This document shows positions 25,539 through 34,209 of a stretch of 64,000 nt of DNA, in pieces. Position 1 is the first letter of the stretch; each line of letters starts with the position of its first letter. The stretch comes from Melittangium boletus DSM 14713 (GTDB taxonomy: Bacteria > Myxococcota > Myxococcia > Myxococcales > Myxococcaceae). Under the pieces are notes generated by a model that had not been told where the DNA came from, did not search any database, and worked only from the letters and a program-made list of their open reading frames with translations. Both the position numbers and the translations under genes were made by a program. The stretch lies in contig NZ_CP022163.1 in NCBI RefSeq assembly GCF_002305855.1, forward strand, positions 4,712,292-4,776,291. Direction: 5' to 3'.

Positions 25539-25862
25539 TCAGACCGAGGGGCCGGGCGAGGGCGGCGTCAGGGGCGGCTGCCCGGCCCGCTGCTGCTTCT
25601 GCTTCTTCGCGCGCGACACCACGAACACGATGCCCAGCACCAGCATGATTCCCGCGCCCACCAGCGTGCCCATGAACTGGTAGTGCAGCAGTTGTTGCGT
25701 CACGCCCCGGATGACCTCGGGCAGGTTGCACATCATCTGGGTGGCCTGGAGGCGCGGGGTGTTGTCCCACTCGAGCCACTTGGGCCCCAGCCAGGACGCC
25801 GTGGCCAGGCCCAGGAAGGCACCCGCCAGGATGAAGGTGAGCAGTGTCTTCAAGGTGGCCAT
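25539..25862 (-). CDS. Hypothetical two-helix membrane protein
   Basis: The 107-residue protein from ATG 25860-25862 has an N-terminal hydrophobic helix (about residues 3-22, LKTLLTFILAGAFLGLATAS) and a second one (about 66-86, FMGTLVGAGIMLVLGIVFVV) followed by a basic stretch (SRAKKQKQQR) and a Pro/Gly tail. The middle part, with one Cys (QMMCNLPEVI), would lie in the periplasm by the positive-inside rule. I do not recognise a family. It converges with the sensor kinase (12 bp). Confidence 0.65.
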   Translation of the reverse strand: MATLKTLLTFILAGAFLGLATASWLGPKWLEWDNTPRLQATQMMCNLPEVIRGVTQQLLHYQFMGTLVGAGIMLVLGIVFVVSRAKKQKQQRAGQPPLTPPSPGPSV

Positions 25863-25936
25863 CGTCCGGGAACCTCGGTCAGGAGACGTGGGAGCGAGCT
25901 TTAGCACGCGGCGGCACGCGTGCTATTTGGAATCCC

Positions 25937-26215
25937 GTGCCGCTTCTTCCGCTCGCCGCCCTGTTCGGGGTCATCACCTTCGTGTGCTCCCTCTTCCCAC
26001 TCGTCCACGCGTTCCGCCGCAGCCTGGGCACGGGGATGATGGTGCTGCTGGTGCCCTTCTACCTGCCCGTGTACGCGTTCAGTCAGTTCGAGCACTCGCG
26101 CAAGAACTTCATCCTCGCGGGCTTCTTCGGCAGCACCGCGCTCACCGCCGTGTTCCTCGGGCTGGGCGCCCATGCGCTGGAGCAGGTGATGATGCGCTCG
26201 CCTTCTGGCTTCTGA
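25937..26215 (+). CDS. Hypothetical small membrane protein
   Basis: The 92-residue product from GTG 25937 begins VPLLPLAALFGVITFVCSLF and contains about three hydrophobic helices (residues 3-22, 33-48 and 63-82) separated by short charged loops (FRRSLG; FEHSRKN). No motif or family was recognised. Start choice is weak: the frame is open further upstream, but that would overlap the neighbouring promoter. It is followed at 26229 by a zinc-finger membrane protein on the same strand, 13 bp later, so the two may be cotranscribed. Confidence 0.6.
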   Translation: MPLLPLAALFGVITFVCSLFPLVHAFRRSLGTGMMVLLVPFYLPVYAFSQFEHSRKNFILAGFFGSTALTAVFLGLGAHALEQVMMRSPSGF

Positions 26216-26228
26216 GCCCCGTCACGAC

Positions 26229-26720
26229 GTGGAGTCCACTCCCCACTGTCCCGTGCATCAACGGATGGCGGTCGCCACCTGCGCGCGCTGCGGCACCTTC
26301 CTGTGTGGTGAGTGCACGGAGCTCATCGGAGAGACCGCCGCCTGTGCGGACTGCTTCGCCCTGCTCCATCGGCGGGGCACTCCTTCCTGGGCCCTCACGC
26401 TGGCGCTCGGCCTGCAAGGGGTGGCCCTGGTGTCCGCGCCGCTCGTGCTGCTGTTGCCCTTCCAGGTGCGGATCGACACGGGCCAGGCCACCATCGTCCT
26501 GCCCCTCCTGCGCCGCGTGCCCGTGCTCAACCTCCTGGCGTTCGGCGCGGGATGGTTCATGGCCTCGCGCGAGCTGCGGCGCCTGGAGCGCGCGGACCTG
26601 CCTTCCCGGGCGCGCACGATGGCGCGGGCCACGCGGGTGCTCGCGGTCATCAACCTCGGCTTCGTCCTGCTGCAGGGCCTGCTCGTGCTGCGGCTCCTCC
26701 TCGGGCTGTTCGGGAGATAG
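26229..26720 (+). CDS. B-box-type zinc-binding membrane protein
   Basis: The 163-residue protein begins with a zinc-ribbon/B-box-like module: CPVHQR, CARCGTFLCGECT and CADCF, with six Cys and one His within the first 43 residues. Three hydrophobic helices follow (about residues 55-77, 92-113 and 137-160). Proteins with N-terminal B-box and membrane helices are common in myxobacteria and of unknown function. The GTG start at 26229 is the only one that keeps the first Cys motif. It shares strand and likely transcript with the preceding small membrane gene. Confidence 0.78.
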   Translation: MESTPHCPVHQRMAVATCARCGTFLCGECTELIGETAACADCFALLHRRGTPSWALTLALGLQGVALVSAPLVLLLPFQVRIDTGQATIVLPLLRRVPVLNLLAFGAGWFMASRELRRLERADLPSRARTMARATRVLAVINLGFVLLQGLLVLRLLLGLFGR

Positions 26721-26729
26721 TCCGCGCGC

Positions 26730-27422
26730 TCACACCCCGCGCTCGTCCGGGTGCCAGATGTACTTGTGCATCTGCAACTGGAAGCGCACCGGCAGCCGGT
26801 CCGCGATCACCCACTCGGCCAGGTCCTTCGGGGTGAGCTTCCCGTGCACCGTGGAGAAGAGCAGCTCGTAGGGCTTGTCCAGCAGCCGGTGCTCGGCGAT
26901 GAGCCGCTTGCTCCACTCGTAGTCCTCGCGGCCGCCGATGACGAACTTGAGCTCGTCGTTGGCGTTCATCGACTGGAGGTTGCGGTAGTCGTTGCGATCG
27001 CTCTCGCCCGAGGACGGCGTCTTCATGTCCACGATCTTGTGCACCGCGGGTGGCACCAGGCGCACGTCGATGGCGCCGCTCGTCTCCAGGAGTACGGTCA
27101 TGCCCTCGGCGAGCAGGGCCTCCATCAGCGGATATACGCCCGGCTGCAACAGCGGCTCGCCGCCCGTCACCTCCACCCGCTGGGCGCCAAGTGCCTTCAC
27201 CTCGGCCACCACGTCCGCGTTCTGGCGGCGCGCGCCGCCATGGAAGGCGAACTCGCTGTCACAGTAGGTGCAGCGCAGGTGACAGCCCGTGAGCCGCACG
27301 AAGGAGCACAGGAGCCCCGCGTGTGACGACTCGCCCTGCACGGAGAGGTAGATCTCCTTGACCACCACCGAGTCGGCGGTGGGAACACGACGGGGTTCGA
27401 TGTGGGGGCGTGCGAGGGGCAT
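26730..27422 (-). CDS. queE: 7-carboxy-7-deazaguanine synthase (radical SAM)
   Basis: The 230-residue protein has the radical-SAM cluster motif CHLRCTYC, the GGEPLLQ SAM-binding motif, an N-terminal IYLSVQGESSHAG and KIVDMKTPSSGE. These mark QueE, which rearranges 6-carboxytetrahydropterin to 7-carboxy-7-deazaguanine in queuosine precursor synthesis. The start ATG 27420-27422 (MPLARPHIEP) is a compromise; the conserved part begins 20 residues later. No other queuosine genes are in the window. It lies 88 bp after nudC on the same strand. Confidence 0.93.
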   Translation of the reverse strand: MPLARPHIEPRRVPTADSVVVKEIYLSVQGESSHAGLLCSFVRLTGCHLRCTYCDSEFAFHGGARRQNADVVAEVKALGAQRVEVTGGEPLLQPGVYPLMEALLAEGMTVLLETSGAIDVRLVPPAVHKIVDMKTPSSGESDRNDYRNLQSMNANDELKFVIGGREDYEWSKRLIAEHRLLDKPYELLFSTVHGKLTPKDLAEWVIADRLPVRFQLQMHKYIWHPDERGV

Positions 27423-27510
27423 GCTTTTCTTCAACCCGAGCCGGAGGGGTGACGCAAGCGCGGCACGGGGTGTGCCCCTGGACCGCCTGCCCGCCAAGGG
27501 GACGTGGCCT

Positions 27511-28344
27511 TCAGCCCGGAGGCGTCCGGGCCTTCACCTGGGAGAGGAAGGCGTCGATGAGCCTTCGGGCGATGCTCAGGGGCGGGGGAATGCGGGGCAG
27601 TTGGTCCACGGTGAACCAGGCGGCCTCGGCGATTTCCTGTCCGTCCACGTGGATGTCACCGCCCGCGTACTCCGCCGTGAAGCCCACCATGAGCGAGCGC
27701 CCATAGGGCCACGGCTGACTGCCGAAGTAGCGCAGGTTCTGGATGTCCACGCCCACCTCCTCCTTCACCTCCCGCATCACCGTCTGCTCCAGGGACTCGC
27801 CCACGTCCACGAAGCCGGCCAGGGTGCTGAAGAAGGCGCCCGGGAAGCGGGCGTTGCGCGCGAGCAGCATCGAGTCTCCCCGGGTGATGAGCACGATGAC
27901 CGCCGGGGAGATGCGCGGGTAGAAGGGCGTGCGGCAGGCCGTGCAGCGGCGCGCCCGCTCGCCCGGAGTGATGGCCGTGGGCTGGCCACAGCGTCCGCAG
28001 AAGCGGTGCTGCAGATCCCACTCGGCGATGGCGATCGCCCGGCCTCCGAGGCCGAAGAGCACCTCGTCCACAACGGGGTAGAGATCCCGGGCGGGCATGA
28101 AGCGCATGCCGGTGGGAGGCGGGGTGTCCTTGGGCAGCGCGGTGACGTAGCAGTCCTGCTCGTCGAGCGTGCCCAGGAAGTGCGCATGCTCGGCGAGCGC
28201 GGGCAGCCGGGACGCCGTGGGAATGAGCGCCGCGCCCTCTCCCTCGGTGACGAGGAGATCGAAGCCACGCACGGCGAAGAGCAACGCCGGGTCGCGGGGA
28301 CGCTCGGGCGCATCGAATCCAGGAATGAAGCGGGGTGTGCTCAC
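27511..28344 (-). CDS. nudC: NADH pyrophosphatase / NAD-cap decapping Nudix hydrolase
   Basis: The 277-residue protein has all NudC marks: a zinc ribbon CGRCGQ...CTACRT, the Nudix box (GFVDVGESLEQTVMREVKEE, then VGV), and the NADH-specific SQPWPYGRSLM motif downstream. NudC cleaves NAD(H) and removes NAD caps from RNA. I chose the GTG at 28342-28344 (MSTPRFIPGF); a longer in-frame start at 28416 would overlap the divergent P450. The start codons of nudC and the P450 are 65 bp apart, so they share a promoter region. Confidence 0.93.
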   Translation of the reverse strand: MSTPRFIPGFDAPERPRDPALLFAVRGFDLLVTEGEGAALIPTASRLPALAEHAHFLGTLDEQDCYVTALPKDTPPPTGMRFMPARDLYPVVDEVLFGLGGRAIAIAEWDLQHRFCGRCGQPTAITPGERARRCTACRTPFYPRISPAVIVLITRGDSMLLARNARFPGAFFSTLAGFVDVGESLEQTVMREVKEEVGVDIQNLRYFGSQPWPYGRSLMVGFTAEYAGGDIHVDGQEIAEAAWFTVDQLPRIPPPLSIARRLIDAFLSQVKARTPPG

Positions 28345-28409
28345 GCGCGCCACCTTAGCGGGACCGGCTACTCTGGGGCGACACCGCCCCCGCGGAGACA
28401 CCGTCCCCG

Positions 28410-29780
28410 ATGACACACGACGCCGCCCGACGCATTCCGCCCGGGCCGAAGGGCCATTGGCTCCTCGGTAACCTTCCCGAGCGCAGATCCGACCCCCTCT
28501 CCCTCTTCCTTCGCGGCCGCGAGCGGTACGGCGATGTGGTCCGCTACCCGATGGGCCCCTTCCTGATGCACCAGCTCAGCCACCCGGATGACGTCAAACG
28601 GGTGTTGGTGGACAACGCGCAGAACTACCGGAAGACCGCGTTGATGCAGCGGCTGCGGCCCGTGTTGGGCGAGGGGCTGCTCCTGAGCGAGGGGGACTTC
28701 TGGAAGCGCCAGCGCCGCCTCGCCCAGCCCGCCTTCCACAAGGAGCGCCTGGCGGGCATGGCCACCGTCATCACCGGGCTCATCGAGGACGCGCTGCCGC
28801 GCTGGGACGCGCTCGCGGAGCGGGGCGAGCCCTTCGATCTCTCGGCCGAGTTGATGCGGCTCGTGCTCGCCATGACAGGCCGGGTGCTCTTCGGCGCCGA
28901 CCTGAGTGACTCCGCGAGGGACGTGGCGCGCGCGGTGACCACCGTGCTGGAGGAACTCAACCATCAGGTCCTCTCCGTGCTGCCCCTGCCCGCGAGTCTG
29001 CCGCTGCCGGGCCACCGGCGCCTGCGCCGCGCCATCCAGGTGCTGGACTCCATCGTCTTCGGCATCATCGACGCACGACACCGGGGAGCGCATGCCTCGG
29101 AGGATCTGCTCGCGATGTTGATGCAGGCGCGCGACGCGGACACCGGCGAGGGCATGAGCGACCGGCAGCTGCGCGACGAGGTGATGACGCTCGTGCTCGC
29201 GGGGCACGAGACCACCGCCAACGCGCTCACCTGGACCTTCCATCTGCTCGAACAGCACCCCGAGGCCGAGGCACGGCTCGCCGAGGAGGTGACGCGCTTG
29301 CTCGGCGAGCGGACGCCCACGCTCCAGGACCTGCCTCGCCTGGGCTACACGGCGCGTGTCTTCGATGAGTCCATGCGGCTCTATCCGCCCGCCTGGCTCA
29401 TCAGCCGGGTGGCGCTCAACGACGACATCCTCGGGGGCTACCCCGTGGCCCGGGGCACCATCGTCGTCATCCTCCCCTACGTCATCCACCGCCACCCGGC
29501 TTTCTGGGAACACCCCGAGCGCTTCGACCCGGATCGCTTCCTGCCCGCTCGTTCCGGCGCGCGTCCGCGCTTCGCATGGCTGCCCTTCGGGGGCGGTCAG
29601 CGCATGTGTGTGGGCAGTGGGCTCGCTCTCCTACAGGGGCACCTCGTGCTCGCCATGCTCGCGCGGCGCTATCACTTCCAGCGTGTGCCCGGCCATCCGG
29701 TCGAGCCCCAGGCACTCGTGACGCTGCGGCCCCGCCATGGGCTGCGCGTCACCGCCCGCAGGCGGTCCGCGCCGCGTTGA
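28410..29780 (+). CDS. Cytochrome P450
   Basis: The 456-residue protein shows the P450 landmarks in order: the N-terminal Pro-rich hinge RIPPGPKGHWLLG, the I-helix oxygen motif AGHETTANAL, the ExxR of the K-helix (ESMRLYPP), the PERF-like PERFDPDRF and the haem loop FGGGQRMCVG with thiolate Cys400. No membrane anchor is seen, so it is a soluble class needing separate ferredoxin and reductase, none of which are adjacent. The sequence resembles bacterial members close to the CYP4-like branch. Substrate unknown; no biosynthetic cluster surrounds it. Confidence 0.93.
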   Translation: MTHDAARRIPPGPKGHWLLGNLPERRSDPLSLFLRGRERYGDVVRYPMGPFLMHQLSHPDDVKRVLVDNAQNYRKTALMQRLRPVLGEGLLLSEGDFWKRQRRLAQPAFHKERLAGMATVITGLIEDALPRWDALAERGEPFDLSAELMRLVLAMTGRVLFGADLSDSARDVARAVTTVLEELNHQVLSVLPLPASLPLPGHRRLRRAIQVLDSIVFGIIDARHRGAHASEDLLAMLMQARDADTGEGMSDRQLRDEVMTLVLAGHETTANALTWTFHLLEQHPEAEARLAEEVTRLLGERTPTLQDLPRLGYTARVFDESMRLYPPAWLISRVALNDDILGGYPVARGTIVVILPYVIHRHPAFWEHPERFDPDRFLPARSGARPRFAWLPFGGGQRMCVGSGLALLQGHLVLAMLARRYHFQRVPGHPVEPQALVTLRPRHGLRVTARRRSAPR

Positions 29781-29868
29781 CCCTCGGGGCGAGGGGCGGT
29801 ATTCGCCAGGGATGTCACCTGTTCGTGACATGGATGGAACGATGGGTTCACACAAGGGGAGTGCACGG

Positions 29869-31770
29869 ATGAGCGCGAAGCTGGGCGCTGTATTGCTGGC
29901 GATGATGAGCGGAGGTCTTCTTCCGGAGCAGGCGAGGGCCGAGGAGAAGCCGCGTCCGGCTCCCCAGACGGCGGAGCAGTTGTTCGCACCCACCACCGTG
30001 TGGGACGTGCACCTGACGTTCACGCCCGAGCAGTGGGCGGCCCTGGAGCCCAAGGTCGTCGGTTCGCCCGAGGAGCGGATGCGTCATTTCACCCCCGGGC
30101 GGATGCTCTCCGGGCGCATGGTGGCCGAGGGCGACCGGGACAAGTCCGGCACGTTGTCCAAGGCCGAGTTCCAGACCCTGGCGGGCAACTGGTTCAAGAC
30201 GTGGGACGAGAACAAGCGGGGAGGGCTCGACGGCAAGAACCTGCGCGACGGACTCAATGACTTGTTCGAGCTGGGAGCGCTGAACCACAAGGCGGAGGAG
30301 TCGAAGGATCAGCGCAGCGACGACGTCGCCGCCGTCATGGGCATCCAGTTCGAGACCGCTCGCGCGAACCTGGAGCTCGAGGGCCAGACCTTCAAGGACG
30401 TGGCGGTCCGTTACAAGGGCAATTTCTCGTACATGCAGTCCCACGGGGACCTCAAGCGTTCACTCAAGGTGGATCTCCACGAGTTCGTGAAGGACGAGCG
30501 CCTGGGAGGTCTGCACAAGCTCAACTTCCACAGCAACGTCACCGACACGAGCTGGATGAACGAGGTGTTGTCGCACCGGCTCTACCGGGACGGGGGCGTG
30601 GTGGCGCCCCGCACCGCCTATGCCCGGGTCTCGGTCTCGGTGCCCGGCCTGCATGACCGGCGCTACGTGGGCCTCTACTCCCTCGTGGAGAACATCGACT
30701 CGGCCTTCGAGCGGATGCACTACCAGACGGACAAGGGCGCCCTCTTCAAGCCCGTGATGCCCAACCTCTTCACGGACCTGGGCGACACCTGGGCGACCTA
30801 CGAGAAGGCCTACTACCCCAAGGGGAAGGTCACCGAGAAGCAGCAAGCGCGGCTCATCGCCTTCAGCAAGTTCGTGAGCCACGCGAGCGACAAGGACTTC
30901 GCCTCCAAGATCGAGCAGTACATCGACCTGGACACCTTCGCCCGCTACCTGGCGGTCTCCGTGTCCCTGACCACGCTCGACAGCCCGCTGCTCATCGGCC
31001 ACAACTTCTACGTCTACCTGGATCCTCGCACCCAGAAGTTCTCCATCATCCCGTGGGATCTGGACCACTCCTTTGGCAACCTCAACATGTTCACCAACAA
31101 GGAGATGGAGACGCTGAGCATCGAGCAGCCGTGGCAGGGCGAGAAGCGCTTCCTCACGCGGCTCTTCCAGCAGCCGAAGTTCAAGAAGCTCTACCTGGCG
31201 CGTCTGAAGGAGTTGCAGCAGGGCGCCTTCAAGCCCGAGCGCGTCAAGGCCCTGGTGGACGAGACCGCGGCGGCCATCCGGCCCTCCGTGAAGGACGAAT
31301 CCCCGGAGAAGCTGGCGCGCTTCGACAAGCTGGTCGCGGGTGAGTTCGTCGAGCAGTTGCCCTTGCGCACGCCGGGGATGAAGAAAGGTCAGGGCGCTCC
31401 TCCGCCTCCCAATCCCTTCATCAACGAGAAGGTGCGGCCCATCAAGCCCTTCGCGGAGGCGCGCGCGCGGTCCATCACCGCGCAGCTCAACGGCAAGGAG
31501 CAGGGGTTCGTCATCAAGCACCCCCCCATGGGCCCGGGCCTGTTCTTTGGCCACTTCATCCTCGCCGCGCTGGACACGGACAAGAGTGGCCTGGTCTCCC
31601 AGGAGGAGTTCTCCCAGGGCTTGCAGCGGTGGTACGAGGCCTCGCCCGAGGCGTCGAATGGCGCGTTGACCGCGGAGCAACTGCGCGTGGGCATCGACAA
31701 GTCCCTGATGCCCCCTCCGGGGAGCATGCCCGCGGCGCCCGCGCCCTCGGCCGAGTCCGCCGACGACTGA
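29869..31770 (+). CDS. CotH-family kinase with flanking EF-hands
   Basis: About 633 residues with a signal peptide (MSAKLGAVLLAMMSGGLL, cut near QARA). A canonical EF-hand loop lies at residues 89-100 (GDRDKSGTLSKAEF), a degenerate one soon after (DENKRGGLDGKN), then the CotH domain with FKDVAVRYKGN, SLKVDLHEF, and the IIPWDLDHSFG motif (Asp397), and a second canonical EF-hand at 569-580 (DTDKSGLVSQEE). The protein is probably exported and calcium-responsive. AGGGGAG lies 7 bases before the ATG at 29869, supporting this start. A related CotH fragment sits at the left edge of the window. Confidence 0.9.
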   Translation: MSAKLGAVLLAMMSGGLLPEQARAEEKPRPAPQTAEQLFAPTTVWDVHLTFTPEQWAALEPKVVGSPEERMRHFTPGRMLSGRMVAEGDRDKSGTLSKAEFQTLAGNWFKTWDENKRGGLDGKNLRDGLNDLFELGALNHKAEESKDQRSDDVAAVMGIQFETARANLELEGQTFKDVAVRYKGNFSYMQSHGDLKRSLKVDLHEFVKDERLGGLHKLNFHSNVTDTSWMNEVLSHRLYRDGGVVAPRTAYARVSVSVPGLHDRRYVGLYSLVENIDSAFERMHYQTDKGALFKPVMPNLFTDLGDTWATYEKAYYPKGKVTEKQQARLIAFSKFVSHASDKDFASKIEQYIDLDTFARYLAVSVSLTTLDSPLLIGHNFYVYLDPRTQKFSIIPWDLDHSFGNLNMFTNKEMETLSIEQPWQGEKRFLTRLFQQPKFKKLYLARLKELQQGAFKPERVKALVDETAAAIRPSVKDESPEKLARFDKLVAGEFVEQLPLRTPGMKKGQGAPPPPNPFINEKVRPIKPFAEARARSITAQLNGKEQGFVIKHPPMGPGLFFGHFILAALDTDKSGLVSQEEFSQGLQRWYEASPEASNGALTAEQLRVGIDKSLMPPPGSMPAAPAPSAESADD

Positions 31771-31824
31771 GCGGACGGGGAAGTGCTTGACGGTGCGGGG
31801 CCAGGGCGGCTCGGATGCTTGTTC

Positions 31825-33483
31825 ATGACCGAGCTGCTCACCCGCGCCGAAGCCTCGAACCATACCCAGACCTCGCGGCACGCCGATGTGCTCGCCTTCG
31901 TCGATGCGCTCTGTGCCCGGACGAAACTCGCGAAGCGGGTGGACTTCGGCCAGAGCGGCGAGGGCCAGCCCCTGACCGCCCTGGTGGTGAGCGATCGCAA
32001 CTGCTTCACCCCGGAGCTGGCGCGCAAGCAGAAGAAGGTCATCGTGATGGTGGAGGCCAACATCCACGCTGGCGAGGTGGAGGGCAAGGAGTCCGTGCTC
32101 GCGCTCGCGCGGGACCTCACGCTCACGAAGCTCGGCGCGAAGCTCCTCGACAAGCTGTGCCTCGTGCTGGTGCCGGACTTCAACCCCGATGGCAACGACC
32201 GCATCAGCCCGGACAACCGCAAGCTCGACCTGAAGAACCTCGAGGGCCAGGTGAATCCCGAGGGCGGCGTGGGCACGCGCTACACCGGCGAGGGCTGGAA
32301 TCTCAATCGCGACAGCATGAAGCAGGAGGCGCCGGAGACGCGCGCCATCGCGAAGCTCCACCAGCAGTGGTGGCCGCACGTCTTCATCGACTGCCACACC
32401 ACCGACGGCAGCATCCATGCCTTCGATCTGACCTACGACACGTCGCACTCGAACGAGCCGCTCTTCCAGGAGCTGCGGAACTTCAACCGCGTCATGCTCG
32501 AGCGCGTGGCCCAGGCGGTGTCCAAGCGTCATGGCTTCGACAGCTTCTGGTACGGCAACTACAAGGAAGAGGGCGATCCCCGCTCGGGTTGGCACACCTA
32601 CCCGGCGCTTCCGCGCTTCGGCAGCCACTACCGCGGCCTGCTCGGACGCATCGACGTGTTGCTGGAGACCTACAGCTACCTGGACTTCCCGCGCCGCTGC
32701 GAGGTGATGCGCGCGTGGCTGTTGGAGCTGTTCCGCGACGCCGCGAAGAACGCCAGCGCCTACCTCGCCATCACCTCCGCCGAGGAGGCCCGCGTCATCG
32801 CGCGCGGAAAGTCACCCGATGTGTCTCAGCTCGTGGGCATCAACTACGGCGTGGCCACGCGCGACGACAAGGGCGCGCTCGTGTTCGAGTACCCGGCCCA
32901 CGTGAAGCCCGGCGACGAAGCGGAACTCCTGTCCTTCGACGAGGCGAGCATCACCGCGCGCCGCTACCCCGGCAAACGCAAGAAGACCTATCGTGTTCCC
33001 CACCACCGCACGTTCATTCCCACGCAGGCGGTGAGCACGCCCTCGGGCTACCTCGTTCCGGAGTCGCTGGCCTCGCGCCTGGAGGGCCACGGCATCCGTT
33101 TCGAGCGCCTGGACGCTCCCCAGCGCTTCACCGTAGACAGCTACCGGGTGGCCCGGCGCGAGGAGACATTCAGCCCCGACGTGGCCGCCAACGTCCCCCC
33201 GCCCGGCCAGGCCGAGGTGCCCCTCAGCCAGAAGCCCAAGCCCGTGCGCTTCGAGACGGTGCTCACCGTGGCCCCGGAGCGCTCCTCGCGCGAGTTCCCC
33301 AAGGGCACGCTCCACGTCCCCACCGCCCAGCGCACGGGCACCCTGGCCGTGTACCTGCTCGAGCCCCACTCGGACGATGGTTTCTGCCGTTGGCGCTTCC
33401 TGGATGACGGCATCACCGTGGGCGAGCTGTACCCGGTCCACCGCGTGGTGGCGCCGGTGAGCGCGCCCAAGAAGGCCGAGTGA
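31825..33483 (+). CDS. M14-family zinc carboxypeptidase-like protein
   Basis: The 552-residue protein has M14 metal ligands: His81 and Glu84 in ANIHAGEVEG and His191 in DCHTTDG, with the nearby GWNLNRD segment typical of the fold. The catalytic Glu region (LLETYSYLDF) follows. No signal peptide is evident in the start chosen (ATG 31825; MTELLTRAEASN). The C-terminal 200 residues are a non-catalytic extension rich in Arg and Pro. M14 peptidases trim C-terminal residues or cell-wall peptides; the substrate is unknown here. It follows the CotH gene by 54 bp on the same strand and may share its transcript. Confidence 0.88.
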   Translation: MTELLTRAEASNHTQTSRHADVLAFVDALCARTKLAKRVDFGQSGEGQPLTALVVSDRNCFTPELARKQKKVIVMVEANIHAGEVEGKESVLALARDLTLTKLGAKLLDKLCLVLVPDFNPDGNDRISPDNRKLDLKNLEGQVNPEGGVGTRYTGEGWNLNRDSMKQEAPETRAIAKLHQQWWPHVFIDCHTTDGSIHAFDLTYDTSHSNEPLFQELRNFNRVMLERVAQAVSKRHGFDSFWYGNYKEEGDPRSGWHTYPALPRFGSHYRGLLGRIDVLLETYSYLDFPRRCEVMRAWLLELFRDAAKNASAYLAITSAEEARVIARGKSPDVSQLVGINYGVATRDDKGALVFEYPAHVKPGDEAELLSFDEASITARRYPGKRKKTYRVPHHRTFIPTQAVSTPSGYLVPESLASRLEGHGIRFERLDAPQRFTVDSYRVARREETFSPDVAANVPPPGQAEVPLSQKPKPVRFETVLTVAPERSSREFPKGTLHVPTAQRTGTLAVYLLEPHSDDGFCRWRFLDDGITVGELYPVHRVVAPVSAPKKAE

Positions 33484-33490
33484 CGGGTGC

Positions 33491-33889
33491 TCAGAGGCTC
33501 GGAAGCGGCGGCGGCTCGTCCGGCAGCCGCCTGCGCACCAACCGCATCCCCTTCTTGGGCCCCAGGTCCACGACCATGTAGCCCTGGCCCTCGATGCGCA
33601 CACGCTGGCCATCGCGGGCCGTCCCCAGGGCGAGCCAGTCGTCCGCGGCCTCGCGGGTGTCGAAGGTGTGCTCCACCCGGAAGCTGATGACGGAGGCAGG
33701 GGAACGCTTGCGGTAGAACTCGCGGAACTCCTCCACTTTCTGGAGTTCATCGCGGATGTAGGCCAACGCGGCCGCGCATACCCGAAGCGCCGCGTCCTCC
33801 GGCGTTCCCCGCTCCTGCTGCTGACTCACGGACTCGACACACTGGAGCACGGCGTCCACGTCGAAACGTGAGGTATAGGTCCTGCTCAT
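33491..33889 (-). CDS. Hypothetical protein, 132 residues
   Basis: The product starts MSRTYTSRFDVDAVLQCVES and is soluble. Residues about 1-60 are helical with a Gln/Glu-rich loop; the C-terminal half (EAADDWLALGTARDGQRVRI, GYMVVDLGPKKGMRLVR) looks like a small beta barrel or SH3-like fold. No family recognised. A 7-bp hairpin (33893-33909) begins 4 bases before its ATG, over the expected ribosome site, so translation may be controlled. It converges with the M14 peptidase and diverges from the Ser/Thr kinase at 34210. Confidence 0.68.
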   Translation of the reverse strand: MSRTYTSRFDVDAVLQCVESVSQQQERGTPEDAALRVCAAALAYIRDELQKVEEFREFYRKRSPASVISFRVEHTFDTREAADDWLALGTARDGQRVRIEGQGYMVVDLGPKKGMRLVRRRLPDEPPPLPSL

Positions 33890-33892
33890 GCC

Positions 33893-33909
33893 CGTTCCCC
33901 GAGGGAACG
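33893..33909 (-). promoter_or_regulatory. Hairpin over the translation start region
   Basis: CGTTCCC (33893-33899) and GGGAACG (33903-33909) form a perfect 7-bp stem with a CGA loop, ending 4 bases from the minus-strand ATG at 33887-33889. It would cover the likely Shine-Dalgarno site, so it could limit translation. Inference from position only. Confidence 0.35.
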
Positions 33910-34030
33910 AGCGTGCTCGGCCCCCCTGCCGGCCCGCGACCGCCCTATCCGCTGCATGGCTCCCTCCCATGTGGGCACCCCTTCGCTCCGGTGCCGTAAC
34001 CAGGTGAAAAGACAGGAAAATCAAGGATTT

Positions 34031-34063
<33 letters not shown>

Positions 34064-34112
34064 TGTACAAAAGTTCAGTGATATCCCGTTCCCCGGACTT
34101 TCCACCCTTCCA

Positions 34113-34148
34113 CCTCACCGTTCATGCACCACCCATGGATCGGTGAGG
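34113..34148. promoter_or_regulatory. 8-bp inverted repeat, possible operator or leader hairpin
   Basis: CCTCACCG (34113-34120) is repeated inverted as CGGTGAGG (34141-34148) with a 20-bp spacer, 62 bp before the kinase start codon. Spacing suits a dimeric regulator site or a weak leader stem; no regulator can be named. Confidence 0.3.
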
Positions 34149-34209
34149 CGCACCCTAGGCGGAGGCCGGGAGGGCCCGCAACCCGGTGTTCATAATCCCG
34201 GGCTAAGAT

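Noticed and set aside
28410..29780. P450 as part of a biosynthetic cluster
   Set aside because: Neighbours are nudC, queE, a CotH gene and a peptidase; no synthase, transferase or redox partner genes are near.
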